Source of the DNA: Paratrimastix pyriformis
Taxonomy: Eukaryota; Preaxostyla; Paratrimastigidae
Reading direction: 5' to 3'
DNA: 64,000 bases
Assembly: GCA_027972325.1 (NCBI GenBank)
Contig: JAPMOS010000017.1
Span: forward strand, 326,001 to 390,000
Shown here one piece after another: positions 10,989 through 23,305 of the stretch. The notes below the pieces were generated by a model that was not told the DNA's origin, made no database searches, and worked only from the letters and a program-made list of their open reading frames with translations. A program made the translations under genes and the position numbers. Every line of letters begins with the position of its first letter. Position 1 is the first letter of the stretch.

Positions 10989-13900
10989 ATGTTCGCCTAC
11001 CTGAACAAAAAGGTTTGATCGCAGATTTCCCTCGACACCCTACTGGTTCCTCTATGAGTAGGTCGAAATCCCCAACAAAATCCGACTCCATTGTGTATCC
11101 TGGAATTCGGAGCAAGGCTGGATCAGTTGCGGTGGTGAAAATGGTCTTCTGAAGGTTCTCAAACTTGATCCCGACAATCCCCAGGGTGGGGGTCGAGGGC
11201 TTTCCTATAATCACAGTGTTGCGGGTCACAAGAGTCTGTTGCCCCGCTTTCCTGGGCCGGCCCCCTCAGCTCACTGGCTTTTTTCCCGATTCGAATCATG
11301 TACAGCTGCGGTCACGAAAGTCTCATGGAATGAACATTACCGGAAGTTGACCACTGCTGATAGCACGGGGCTCATCATGGTGTGGATCTACGCGAACGGT
11401 CGCTGGTTTGAGGAGATGATCAACAACCGGGGCAAAGCACCCGTCGCGGACCTGAAGTGGACGAGTGACGGCAAACAGATTTGCATTGCCTACGAAGATG
11501 GTCTGGTTCCCCGTTTTCCGACCCGTCCTCCAACAACTCGGGGGGTGGGGGACAGGCGCCATCATCCTGGGTTCGGTCGACGGGAAGCGCATCTGGGGCA
11601 TCGAGCTGCCCTATCACCTGAAGTGCACCGCCTGGTCGCCGGACAGCAAGATTCTGCTGCTGGTCAGCCAGAACGGCGAGGTCAACGTGCACGACGAGAA
11701 GTCCAACTTCCTGGTCTGCATCATCCCCTCCGTCTTCCTTCCCCCCGCCCGTGGTTGGGGCCGGGACATCTCCTGACTCGGGTGCCGGGGGGATGGCGAC
11801 AAACCCAGAAACGGCTGGCCACCCCGGCCATCGACGACGTCCCCGGCACGAAGGTCTCGTGCATCGACTGGTCTGTCCTGGGTAATCCCCCCGGTGCGGG
11901 CTGACCGTCCGTCCCCCCCCCCCCCACAGGTACGACGGGGCCGAGGGTTGGGTCGACCCGGCGGCTCCCACCCTGGCGGTGGGCTTCGAGAACGGCCGGG
12001 TGCAGCTGATGCGCTCCGAGAGCGACGACCAGCCCGTCCTCGTGGACACGGGCATGGAGGTCCGGCCCGCCGGGCGTCCTGTTGGGGGGGAAGATGGTGG
12101 ACATTCCCGGGGAGACTGGTCGTGAAGGTCAGGGTCCATTCGCGCGCACTGAGGGTGAGTGGGTCTTGGCGGGGGTTGTGGTGGCCCTCTGTTGGCGGGG
12201 TGATCGTGCCGTGGCCCGGAAGGTGGGTCCTTGTCGGGGTGCCAGACCGTTCCCCCACCCCACCTCGCCTCACCCCTCCCGAGCAGCTGATGGAGGTCAA
12301 GTGGAACACGAGCGGCACGGTGCTGGCCTGCTCGGGCCGGACCTGGGTCGCCATCCCGGCCAGCGGGACCGCCCCGAGTCGCGCCGGCCCAACAACCAGA
12401 TCCAGTTCTACAGCCCATTCGGCCTGGTCCGCCACCGCCATCCCCAAGCAGCAGCAGCATCATCCTCACCCAATGCCCCAGCACCAGCATCACCCGGTCA
12501 TCACCACCGAATCATCCCTCCCCCCTCCCTCCTCCCTCCTCCCTCCCTCCTCCCTCCCTCCTCCCTCCCTCCTCCCTCCCTCCCTCCCTCCCTCCCTCCT
12601 CCCTCCCTCCCTCCCTCCCTCCCTCCCTCCTCCCTCCCTCCCTCCCTCCCTCCCTCCCTCCCTCCTCCCTCCCTCCCTCCCTCCTCCTCCCTCCTCCCTC
12701 CCTCCCTCCTCCTCCCCCCCCCCCCCCGGGCAGCATCTGCGGACGCTCTTGCCCGCCCAGCACGACTCTACATCTCCTGGGAGGGCGGCGGCCAGCGGCT
12801 GGCCATCGCCCTGGACTCGTGCATCTACTTCGCCACCATCAAGATGGAGTACAAGTGGGGTCGGCCTGCCTGCCCCCACCGCGCCTGCATTCCCCCACGC
12901 CTGCATTCCCCACGCCTGCATTCCCCACGCATCTCCTCCCCCCCCGTCAACACTGCACCACCGTGGGCCGTGCATCTGCAGGTACTTTGACGGGGTCGTG
13001 GTGTACGCCTTCACCCGGCCGGACCAGTCGAAGCACTTCTGCCAGTTCTGGGACACCCGCACCGACGAGAAGGTCCTCAAACAGGTCGGCACCACCCCGG
13101 GCATGCTCCCATGCTCCCCGTGCCCTCACGGCCCCAATGGCACGCCACGCACCCCAGATCCATGCCCAAAGCCCGGCCTCACGCCTTCCCTCGCCCCGTT
13201 CCCCTGTCCCCCACGGAACAGGTGCAAAATGTGCAGCTGCTGGTTGCGGGCGGGCAGAACTGCTGCCTCGTGACCCGCCTCGATGACGGCACCGGACAGT
13301 CCGCCCGCTCACTCCCTGCTCTCACCCCCCGCTTCACCCCGGCCCTCTTACTCATCCCCCCCCCCCCTCCTCCTCCTCCTCCTCCTCCTCCTCCTCCTCC
13401 TCCTCCTCCTCCTCCTCCTCCTCCTCCTCCTCCTCCTCCTCCTCCTCCTCCTCCTCCTCCTCCTCCTCCTCCTCCTCCTCCTCCTCCTCCTCCTCCTCCT
13501 CCTCCTCCTCCTCCTCCTCCTCCTCACCATGCCTCTGCGTCTGTGTCGGTTGAATCCTTGCCGTGTCTGTGTGTCTGTGTGTTCTCTGCCCTGTGTTTTT
13601 GCGTGTGTGTGCTGCAGGTTCATTCTGATCCTGTGCAACGCCATCGGGTCGCCCGTCGAGACGAAGTACATCGAATTCGAGCCGCAGTTCGCCTGCATGT
13701 CGGCCACCCACGTGGTGGTCGCCTCGGGCAGCCTGGTCTACGTGTGGAACTAAGGCCCAGACCTCGGCCGCCGAGCAGACCGGTCCGTCTCGGTCCCCCT
13801 GCCTCCTTGTCCCCTGTCCCCCTGTCCCCAATTTCATGCTGTGAGGGGCAATGGTCTGTCGATGTCACCCCGGGTGCGATGCAGCCCTGCCCAGCAGCCG

Positions 13901-16900
13901 GACGGCCCAGGGCAAGGAGAGCGAGTTCTTCATCGACGACCAGGCCATCGCCGAGGACCGGGAGCACTTCAGGCGGCCCGACGTGTCCGCTACCCCCCCC
14001 CCCCCCACCCCCACCCCGCCCCCGTCCCCGTCCTCCCCCACCCCTGTCCCTAGTCACGCCTGGCTCCGTCATCCCGCTCTCACCCTGTCCCCGCCCTTCC
14101 TCCTCGCCACCCCGCCTTGGACTTGGACCTCTCTGGTCTCCACCTCTCGCTGGTCTTGTTGTGGCCTTGCGATTCGCTGGTCTTCCGACTGCTGCTGGCG
14201 GGGTTGTGGCTGCTGGTCTTGTTGGCTCGTGCTGGCCGGGTGGGGTGGGGCTTCTCGCAGGCCGACCACGAACCCCGTCTGCGCGGTGGTCTGCTCGGAC
14301 ACGACCCTCTACGTGGCCCGCGAGTCCGGCCTCGTCCAGAGGCCCCTCGCCCTCCCGCCCACCACTCCCACGCACGGTCATCGTTCTGTCGATGCGGCGT
14401 TTCGATCGCCCAGTCATCATCTCGCCTCCCCCCCCCGGGCTCCAGGTACGCGCTGCCCCGGCAGCTCGAGTGCAAGTACGACGTGCGGTGCCGGCCCCAG
14501 CGGCTCTTCCTGAACTCGAACAGCAGCCGGCTGGCCCTGATCGACGTCCGCGGGGTGCTCAGCCTCTGGGACGTCGACGCGCCCAACCCCAGGCCGCTCC
14601 GGGTGAGGTCCGCATAGGGGGATGGGGACGGGGAGGGAGGGGGGGAGGGGAGGGGGAGGGGAGGGGGAGGGAGGAGGAGGAGGGGGTGAGTAATGGAGAC
14701 AGGGGGGGAGGGTGAGACAGGGGTCATGAGACAGGAGGGGTGGGAGACTTGGAGACAGGAGGGGATGGAGCGGGGGAGAGACATGGGGTGATGGTGCCAT
14801 CCGAGACTCATGAGCTCCCCAACCTCCCCCTCACCCCCGTCCGTGCAGAACCCCATCGGGGTGCGGCTGGACTTCGAGCGGAAGGAGTGCTGGGACCTCC
14901 GCTGGTCTGTCTCAACTTCGGCATGTCACCGTCCACTCCCACCTCCCCGGCCCCACATTCTCATGCCCGCCATCTCTGTTCGGCCGTGTGTGTCTGTGTC
15001 TGTGTCTGTGTCTGTGTCTGTGTCTGTGTCTGTGTCTGTGTCTGTGTCTGTGTCTGTGTCTGTGTCTGTGTCTGTGTCTGTGTCTGTGTCTGTGCTGTGT
15101 CTGTGTGTGCCCCTGCCCCCAGGAGCGACGACTACCCGGACATCTTCGCGGTGATGGAGAAGGCCCGCATGTACATCTTCCGCGGCACCCAGCCCGAGGA
15201 GCCGCTCCCATCGACCGCATGTCCGCACCCCACCCGCGCCCACCCACGGCCCCGCCTCCCCTTCCCCGCACCGCGCCACCGAAAAACACGGGGATTCGCC
15301 TGGCCACCGCAGCCCCGCATCCTTCCAATCGCCGCCATGCATGTATCCAATCGTAATCGTCGCCCAATCGCCACCGGCTTCTGTGGGTTCCAGACATCTG
15401 CTCGTTCCAAGACCTGGAGGTGCGGGCGGTGCTGCTGGACGAGATCATGCTCGAGCCGGACTACCCCGACAAGCAGCGCCTCCTCAACTTCGAGACCAAG
15501 TCCCTCCGCGACACCAAGCGTCTGCCCTGCCCTGCCCTGCCCGCCCGCCCAGCCCCCGTGGGCCCCCCAACCAGCACCACACCCAACTCATCCATCCTCC
15601 CTCACCTCCATTCCTCATTGTGTGCTGTTTTTGGTGCTGGGGGGCTGCAGAGCTGGTCCGGACGGTGGACATCCAGGAGGTGTACAGCTTCATCGACAGC
15701 AACCCCCACCCGCGCCTGTGGAACATGCTGGCCGAGGTGGCCCTCGAGCGGCTCGACTTCCCCCTGGCCGACAAGGCCTTCGTCCTGTGCCGCGACTACC
15801 ACGGCGTGCAGTTCGTCAAGCGGCTCAGGCTGCTCAACGTCCGCCGCCAGACGCGCATGACACATGACGCATGACGCATGACACATGACACATGTGTGTG
15901 TCATGTGTGTGTCATGTGTGTGTCATGCGTGTCATGTGTCATGTGTGTCATGACACACACATGACACACATGACGCACATGACGCACATGACGCACATGA
16001 CACACATGACACACATGACACACATGACACACATGACACACATGACACACATGACACACATGACGCACATGACGCACATGACGCACATGATGACACACGA
16101 CGACACATGACGCACATGACACACGACGCACATGACACACGACGACACATGACACACGACGACACATGACACACGACGCACATGACACACGACGACACAT
16201 GACACACGACGACACATGACACACGACGACACATGACACACGACGCACATGACACACGACGACACATGACACACGACGACACATGACACACGACGACACA
16301 TGACACACACGACGACGCATGACACACACGACGACGCATGACACACGACGCACGATACATGACGCACGATACATGACGCACGATACATGACGCACGATAC
16401 ATGACGCACGATACATGACGCACGATACATGACGCACGATACATGACACAGGTGGGTGGGTGATGGGATTGGAGAGTAGATGATTGGATGCCGGTGGTGG
16501 TGATGATGATGATTGAATCACAATTGGATGGCGAATGAATGATGACGCGTCCAGGCCGCCCCACGATCTCCGTTCCTCTTCCCTGCTCAGCTCACCCCCC
16601 CACACGCATCGCGCACCTGCCGTCGGACCGGCGCAGGACCCGGCCAAGCAGAAGGCCGAGGTGATGGTCTACTTCAAGAAGTTCGACGTGGCCGAGCGGA
16701 TGTACCGCGAGATGGACCGGGCCGACCTGGCCATCGCCCTCCGCATCAAGCTCGGTCCGCTGTGCCCCCATGCCCCACCCATCCCCGTGGCCGCCTTGTC
16801 CCATGAGAATATGCCCACATATGACCGCATACCCCCATATCCACATGTCCCTCGACCCTCCCAGGGGCCAGATCCGGGCATACAGACAACTCGCATGGCC

Positions 16901-19900
16901 ATCGGAGCCCAGACTGACCCGCCAGCTCATGTCGTCTCGCGGGGCTGTGCTGGTGGCCGGTGGGACTGGGGCGGGGGCGGCTGCAGGTGACTGGGCCCGG
17001 GTGGCGGCCCTTGTGCAGGAAGGTGCGGGCGATGACGAGCTGCTGATGCGGGCATACAACGAGATCGGCGAGTACTACGCTGACCGCCAGAAATGGTCCG
17101 CCTGCATAACTGCATAACTGCCTCCCCGCATGGCTGCCTCCCCCCACGACTGCTGTTCCCACCACGTGACCCCGCGCAGGTCGCCTGCCTCCTCTCACTC
17201 ATTGCCGCGCTCTGCTCTCATCAAACCAACCACACCGCCACGCCCCCCGCTGCCCCTGCCCCCCGATGTGACGGCCCTGCGCAGGTCGCGTGCGATGCGG
17301 TACTTCGCCCAGGCCAAGAACACGGCCCGGCTGGCGCAGTGCCACTACGTGATGGAGGACTACCCGGCCCTGGAGAAGCTCATGCAGTCCCTCTCAGACG
17401 GGGCCCCCCTCCTCAAGGCCTGCCCCCCCCCCCCCCCCCCCCATTTCTCACCATCATCGGCATTTGTCGTCATCACCATCATCTGCAGATATGTGCATCC
17501 CCCCCCCCACGCCAACCCGCACCCCAATCTCATCTCCCGTCCCGTCCATTCCCCTTTCGATCCGCCCCCACAGGACATCGGGCAGATGTTCGCCTCTGTG
17601 GGCCTGACGGAGCAGGCCGTGGCGGCCTTCCTGAAGGGGCGAGCCCCAGGCGGCCATCGACGCGTGCGTCCACCTGAACCAGTGGGACCAGGCCGTGGCC
17701 CTGGCCGAGGAGCACCACGCCCCCAGATCGACGAGCTGCTCACCAAGTACGCCAACCCTCGAGACCCCATCCAGGCCATCGACCTGTCCGTATGTGCGCC
17801 CCCACCCCGGTGGCGATCCCCCCAGCCCTGTGGCCCATGGTGGATGATACCCCCCCCCCCCCCCCCATGCTCCTGTTCCCGATCATGGCTATCCCCATGG
17901 TGGCTCATACCTCGCCCACGTTCCTCGTGGCGATCCCGTCCATGCCCCTATGTATGACCCGCGGTGCCCCTCCCTCCCTCCCTCCCTCCCTCCCTCCCCG
18001 CCCATGCACCTGTTCCCGATCGTGGCTCCCCCACCCCATGATCCTGCATCCCCATCTCACCCCTGGTCTTTGCCCCCCACCCCGCCCCGCCCGCCCACGG
18101 CGGCGCCCAGGTACCGGAAGGCCCATCGGCACATCGATGCGGCCCGGCTGCTGGACGAGCTGGGCCTGGAGGCGGGCCGCAAGGGGCCAACCCGGTCCGG
18201 GCCAAGAAGCTCTGCGTGCTGGCCGGCCTCGAGATCGAGATGCACCACCGCAGGGCCGTCGGGGCTCGCATGGGGCCGGCGACGCGTCCGAGGTCCGTCC
18301 TCCGCCCCCACCTCGCCATTCTGCCCCCCCGGGAGAGCGCCGCCACTGGACTGGGGCTGGGGGCCTGGGCTTCCCCGTCCTCGTGGCGGCTCTGCCATAC
18401 CCCATCATCCCGGCCATCAGCCCATGGCCTGGCTCCACTCGCCACCCCGCTCACTTGCCTCTTGCCCGCCATCCGCCCCCCCCCCCATTGCCCATCCCTC
18501 GGGGACGGCAGGCCCGGGCGGCCCTCGAGCAGATGCTCTCCGACGACATCACAACCACGGGCGCCGACAAGAAGCTCGGTCCGTCCGCCGCGATCACCTC
18601 CGCCTCCCGTGTGTGTGACTTGGGCGGGTCATGGAGACGGGGGGCTGGAGACGGGTGATGGAGACGGGGGGCTGGCACCCCCGAATCCCGAATCCGATGC
18701 TCCTGCCTCCTGCCGCCGCTTGCTCTTCTGACCGGTCCCGATGGTGGTGGTGGTGGTGGGTGATGATGGGGGGGCGACGGTGCGGCTGGTGGCGGGGCAG
18801 ACACGGTGTGGCGGGGCGCCGAGGCGTACCACTTCCTCATCCTGGCCCAGCGGCAGCTCTACGGGGGCGACCTCGAGGCCGCCCTGCGCACCGTCCGCAC
18901 CCCCTGGCCGTCATCACCTCCGCCCCCCGTCCCCGCCCCGATCCCCGTCACGTCTCTCCTTCCCCCCCTTCATCCACCCATCCGCTCCATCCACGTCCCT
19001 CGTTCCGTCCCCCCCCCCCCCCCCCTATCGGCAGTCGATCCGTCTGCAGGAGTACGAGGACCTGATCGACCCCCGGACGGCCTACTCGCTGATGGCCCTG
19101 ACGGCCTTCCACGGGAAGCAGTTCGCCCAGTGCTCGCGGGCCTTCACCAAGCTGGAGGGCCTCGAGGGCACCCCCACGGCCCGCCGGGAGGCCTACGAGG
19201 AGCTCGCCCTGGCCATCTTCACCCGGCACGCGCCCGCCGACGCGGCCACGGCGCGCACCTTCCCCTGCCCCAAGTGCCAGACCCTCATCCCAGACTGGTC
19301 CGCCCCACCGCCCACCGCCCACTGCCACTGCCACTGCCACTGCCACTGCCACTGCCACTGCTCCCGACTGTGCTGCCCACAGAACAAGGTGTCGGGCCCC
19401 AAGCCGAATGTGGTCCCGCGCTTTGGCCAAGTGATCGCCATTCCCATCGGTGGCGGACATCCGCACGGAATGGGGGGAGGGGGGGTCCCAACAATATCAA
19501 TCCCAAAATTCGATCGCTCGCTCATTGATTGCTGTCGACGCCCACTGCCGCCCGTGATGGGGTCGCATCGCCTTCGCCTCACCGCCCTCCCGTCTCCTCC
19601 GCGCTCTCCGACCCGGCCCTCCCTCTCCCCCCCTCTCCTCTCGACGTGTGATGATCGCAGGGCGACCTCGTGCGGCTCCTGCCGGACGGCCTTCCCGGCC
19701 TGCGTGGCCTCGGGGCGGAGCCTCATCGAGCGGGACCGGGGCCGCGGCATCTACATGTGCCCCACCTGCAAACACAGGGCATACGAGGTCCGAAGAAGGG
19801 CCCACCCACCCACCACCCGACACGCCCCACAGACGGGACGGGACGGGACGGGACGGCACAGCACACAAAGGCACACAGGGCGGAACTGTTGCTCATCCTC

Positions 19901-19979
19901 CTCTGCTGCTCCTCTCGCCCCGCCGCAGGTGGAGATCACGGGCAACTGCTGCCCCCTGTGCCACTCGCCCATCGTGTAA
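10989..19979 (+). CDS. WDR35: WD repeat protein 35 / intraflagellar transport protein IFT121
   Basis: A peripheral subunit of IFT complex A. Exon 1 is MFAYLNKK, exon 2 begins [15 protein letters not shown], and exon 3 [22 protein letters not shown] repeats follow ([66 protein letters not shown]). The second half has the TPR-like helices ([28 protein letters not shown]-type [29 protein letters not shown]) and the C-terminal zinc-binding end [14 protein letters not shown]. Order and content match animal WDR35 throughout. Most introns begin GTCTGN or GTCCGN; one looks like GC-AG (14342-14446). Several introns are packed with microsatellites. Near 12350, 12860 and 13750 the frame joins only if a tiny intron or a small indel is assumed, so assembly errors or decay in part of the beta-propeller cannot be excluded. 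Confidence 0.93.
12517..12726. repeat. CTCC/CCCT tandem repeat in a WDR35 intron
   Basis: About 200 bp of irregular CTCC and CTCCCTCC units on the sense strand, ending in a run of C just before the 3' splice site (GGGCAG). Purely pyrimidine. Confidence 0.9.
13367..13526. repeat. (CCT)n microsatellite in a WDR35 intron
   Basis: An almost perfect CCT trinucleotide tract of about 160 bp in the intron between [10 protein letters not shown] and [10 protein letters not shown]. It is followed by T/G-rich sequence and TGCTGCAG at the 3' splice site. The strand asymmetry (pure pyrimidine) could favour triplex DNA. Confidence 0.95.
14985..15092. repeat. (TGTGTC)n microsatellite in a WDR35 intron
   Basis: About 17 copies of TGTGTC, with one irregular unit at the right end, then GTGTGTGCCCCTGCCCCCAG at the splice acceptor. 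Confidence 0.95.
15855..16447. repeat. GACACATGACGCA-type minisatellite in a WDR35 intron
   Basis: About 590 bp of tandem ACACATGAC / ACACGACG / GATACATGACGC units that change composition in blocks from left to right. The left end (15885-15955) is an inverted copy (TGTGTGTCATG against CATGACACACA), giving a palindromic start. It lies between the [10 protein letters not shown] exon and the exon [20 protein letters not shown]. Confidence 0.92.
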
Positions 19980-20261
19980 GCCGGCCCCCCTCCCTCCCCC
20001 GCTGCCTTGTATGTAGCATCCCTCTCCTTTTGACCCCCCCCCCCCCCCCCCCCCCCTCATCTCGCTCTTCGCTTCGCGTCTGCGTCTTTGTCATCATTCT
20101 CTTGGGTGCCACAAGAGGGTCCCGACATGGTACCAGGGCTGGCTCTCTGTTTCCCCGCACTGCCCACCCCCCAATATGTGCACCGCAGCCGGGCGAGGGA
20201 GGGGAAGGAACCCAGAGAGGAAAAGACCCGACGCCATCGGACCACCACAAGCAGCACGGCA

Positions 20262-21544
20262 TCACCACCACCCAGCCCAGCCCACCACTCCCTGCCGCCC
20301 CTGCGAGGGGAGCAGGGGGCTCAGTGGAACCCCAGTGCGGCCATCCGATCGGGGTGGGGCCATGCCGCCCATTGGGGGCGGGGGTGGCGGCGGGCCCGGA
20401 GGGGGCGGCGGCGGGGCCGGCTCGCTGGGAGGGGCGGGGGGAGAGGAGGGAGGGGCGCCGGGTGGCCGGGGCGCCGTCCTTGTTGGGGGTGTCCTTGAAG
20501 TACAGTTGCAGCTGCCGAGGGACGGGCAAGGGCAGACAGGACAGGACAGTTCAAATGAGCACGGGGAGTGGATGACGGGGGTGGAGGTGGGTCCGGAGGG
20601 GGGCGGGGGGGGGGGGGGGCGGCGGACCGTGAAGACGAACTTCTCGGGGTCCCAGTGGGTGAAGAACTTCGAGGGGTCCTTCTCGATCTCCCGGTTGGGG
20701 ATCTTGAAGGCGATCGTCTCGTACGGGTCGGCCGCGAAGAGAAGGTACCTGCGGAGGGAAGGACGGAGCCCCATGAATGCGGGGGGCGAGCGACCGGGGG
20801 CATACAGACTGGTACTTCTTATCAATGGGCTCCACCTTCTGCTCGAAGGCGCTCATGAACCGGTAGCGGGGGACGAGATCCTTGTCGATTTCGGGGTACC
20901 CGACCTGTGCGGGAGGGAAAGGAAACACCCCAGGTCATGGGTCCCCGGGCCATGAGGAGCTGTGGGACTGACCTGGAAGAGCAGACTGCGCTGCTTGGTT
21001 TCGGGATCCCGTTGCCGGGTCACCTTGTACCCGGGGCGACCGATCTTCGCCGTCTTTCTGGGTGCTGACCTCTTCTTCACCCTAAAGGACGTGGATAAAG
21101 GTGAGCGGGACAGGGGGGGAAAAGGGCGCCCACAGACGATGCGGGCTGCATTGGGGTGTCTTTCGCTTGCATGGCAGCGCGACGAGCGAGATTCTGCTGG
21201 TGGCGTTTGCCCTGAGTGTGAGCGAGGTAGTTGGCCTCGTTGTTGTGAATGGTAAGACAGAGTTTGCATTCGTACTGTCCAACATGATTTCTCATGAAGT
21301 AGGGATCCTAGTAGGGAAGGGAGAAGTGATTGGCAAAATGGTGGCGAAAAAGAGGCAACGAACCTTCGAAAGATCAATGGTTTCAAGCGCTAAACGCCTC
21401 AACCGCTCACGACGATCGATGTTGGAGTATTGCTCACTCACCACACCCGCACCGCCAGTTTTGCCACCCCAGTCTACGTGGAAATAATAGGGAAACGGTG
21501 TTATGTCCTGCAGGAGAAGGAGAAGAGAAAGAACCTCGGTCCAT
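20262..21544 (-). CDS. SF3A2: Splicing factor 3A subunit 2 (SF3a66/Prp11)
   Basis: A component of the U2 snRNP. The start is a short exon MDR- (ATG at 21544) joined through a GTTCTT intron to DWGGKTGGAG and IDRRERLRRLALETIDLSKD. Next is MRNHVGQYECKLCLTIHNNE with LAHTQGKRHQQNLARRA, the C2H2 (matrin/U1-type) zinc finger with C-x2-C and H-x5-H. Then KIGRPGYKVTRQRDPET, PEIDKDLVPRYRFMSAFEQK, DPYETIAFKIPNREIEK and FFTHWDPEKFVFT. The C-terminal exon begins LQLYFKD. The Pro-rich tail, typical of the family, is present, but it sits in a frame one base off the LQLYFKD frame, so the exact stop (20262 given here) is uncertain and an indel or unseen splice is possible. Confidence 0.88.
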
Positions 21545-21593
21545 TGTTGAAAGTCCCCAAGGGTTCAAAAAACTATTTCACGATATTTGAACG
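21545..21593. promoter_or_regulatory. Shared divergent promoter, SF3A2 / PGGT1B
   Basis: Just 49 bp lie between the two ATGs, AT-rich, with ACCCTTGGGG-like dyad sequence. Either transcripts have almost no 5' leader or initiation occurs within the opposite gene's first exon. Confidence 0.6.
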
Positions 21594-23271
21594 AATGGCC
21601 TCTGCGGCTGTAGAAGCTGGTTCGGCACCAATTCGGCCGACCTTCGATTTCGAAAAGCATGCTCGTTTTTTCCGACACTTTCTGCACCACCTCCCGGCGG
21701 CGGTGGAGGGTTTCGACAGCAATCGTCAAATGCTCCTGTACTTTTGTCTTTCTGGGCTTGACGTTATCGGAGCCCTTGAAAAGGTGATAACTGTTGAAGA
21801 AGCCAATCAAATTATTGAATGGATGTTGGCATGCCAAATCACCGAGCTGCCATTTCGTTCTCCCATCCTGCCCAAATTGCTCGCCTCCAAGCCCGAATTG
21901 AACCGGGCTCTGATCAATGGTCCGTCAACAACCCATCGCAACTCTGTTTGGACTCCTTCTGGCCAGACCAAGTCGTGAGCCATTGCGGCTTCCGCCCCGG
22001 CCCCTGGCTCGGCCACCCCTTCGTCCCGCACGTCCGTCCCCCATTCCGCTTGGCACCCTCACCTTCTCGATGTGTTTGATAGGCGAACGCCCCCATGCAC
22101 GAGTTCGACACGGGCCATATCGCCATGACCTACTCGGCCCTCTGCGTGCTCCAGATCCTCACGACGGCCCATTACCAGCCCCAGCAGGCAGCCGCCGGCA
22201 CTGCCACCACCGCCCCGGGGGGGGATGTGACCCACCAAGCACACAGCCCCCTCGTCGGGAGGCCCCTTCGCGAGTTGGTCGATGCCGGAGCCATCTGTCG
22301 CGGTGTCCGCGCCCTGCAGCTTGAAAACGGCAGGTCCGTCGACCCGTCCCCTTCCCCCCCAAAGCCCCCTTCTGATCCCCATGTCTGGCGCTACCTGGGG
22401 GTGGACGCGGGCGTGTGCAGCTTCCGGGGCACCTGCTTCCCGAGCGAGAGCGACATGCGGTTCGTCTTTTGCGCGTGCGCCATCGCGAGCATGCTGGGCG
22501 ACTGGAGCTGCGTCGATATCGACCGGGCCACCGACTTCATCGTCCGCAGCCAGGTCCGCAGCCCCTCGCGCCCTCTTACCCAGGGGCCAGAGGGCCGGAT
22601 CAGCGCCTTTACCCACACCCTCCGCTCACCACGATCACTATGACCTGGGCTCTGCAGGCCTTCGATGGCGGGTTTGCCCAGGAGCCGGGCCTCGAAGCTC
22701 ACGGTCCGCCCGCCCACCTGCCCGCCCACCTGCCCGCCCGCCCGCCCGCCCGCCCGCCCACCTGCCCACCTGCTCGGCCCGGTTGCCACCTCCCCCCCTC
22801 CCCCCCCCCCCCACCACCACCACCACCACCACCACCAACCACCATCCACCAACCACCAACCACCACCACCACCACCGCCGCCGCCCCTCCTGACAGCCTC
22901 CTTTCCTCAACTCCAACTCTCATTCCATGCTGGCCGCCGGGGGGCAGGGGGCAGCACGTACTGCGCGGTGGCGGCCCTGTACCTCATGGGGCGCCTCAAC
23001 CGGGTCTGCAGCCGCGTGGCTCCCTCCCCGGGTCACACCCACCCCCCGGGCAGACTTCGCGCATACTACGGGCATACCGCGGGCATATTTCACAATTCCC
23101 CGTGCGGTTCCCTTCGTCTTCATTGCCTTCTCCTTGCCGTGTGGTGCGTCCCGGGGGGATGGGTGCCGATGTGGGGGCGGCGGGGCTTCCAGATCGGCGA
23201 CCGGGAGCGGCTCGTGCAGTGGCTCCTCGCCCGCCAGGTGTCCGGCTTCCAGGTCCGCCCCCCGGGCCACC

Positions 23272-23305
<34 letters not shown>

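Noticed and set aside
10924-11229. Minus-strand open frame ([19 protein letters not shown]) opposite the start of WDR35
   Set aside because: It is the antisense shadow of the first WDR35 exons, whose plus-strand reading MFAYLNKK / [15 protein letters not shown] has clear homology and valid splice sites.
13352-13753. Long open frames of poly-Leu, poly-Pro or poly-Glu
   Set aside because: They are translations of the (CCT)n intron microsatellite and carry no conserved flanks in frame.
15892-16447. Regular repeats considered as a CRISPR array
   Set aside because: Units are directly contiguous with no unique spacers, and the context is a eukaryotic intron.
15901-16647. Minus-strand frames rich in HVCHVC / SCVMCRR repeats that look like cysteine-rich proteins
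   Set aside because: They come from the ACACATGACG minisatellite in a WDR35 intron.
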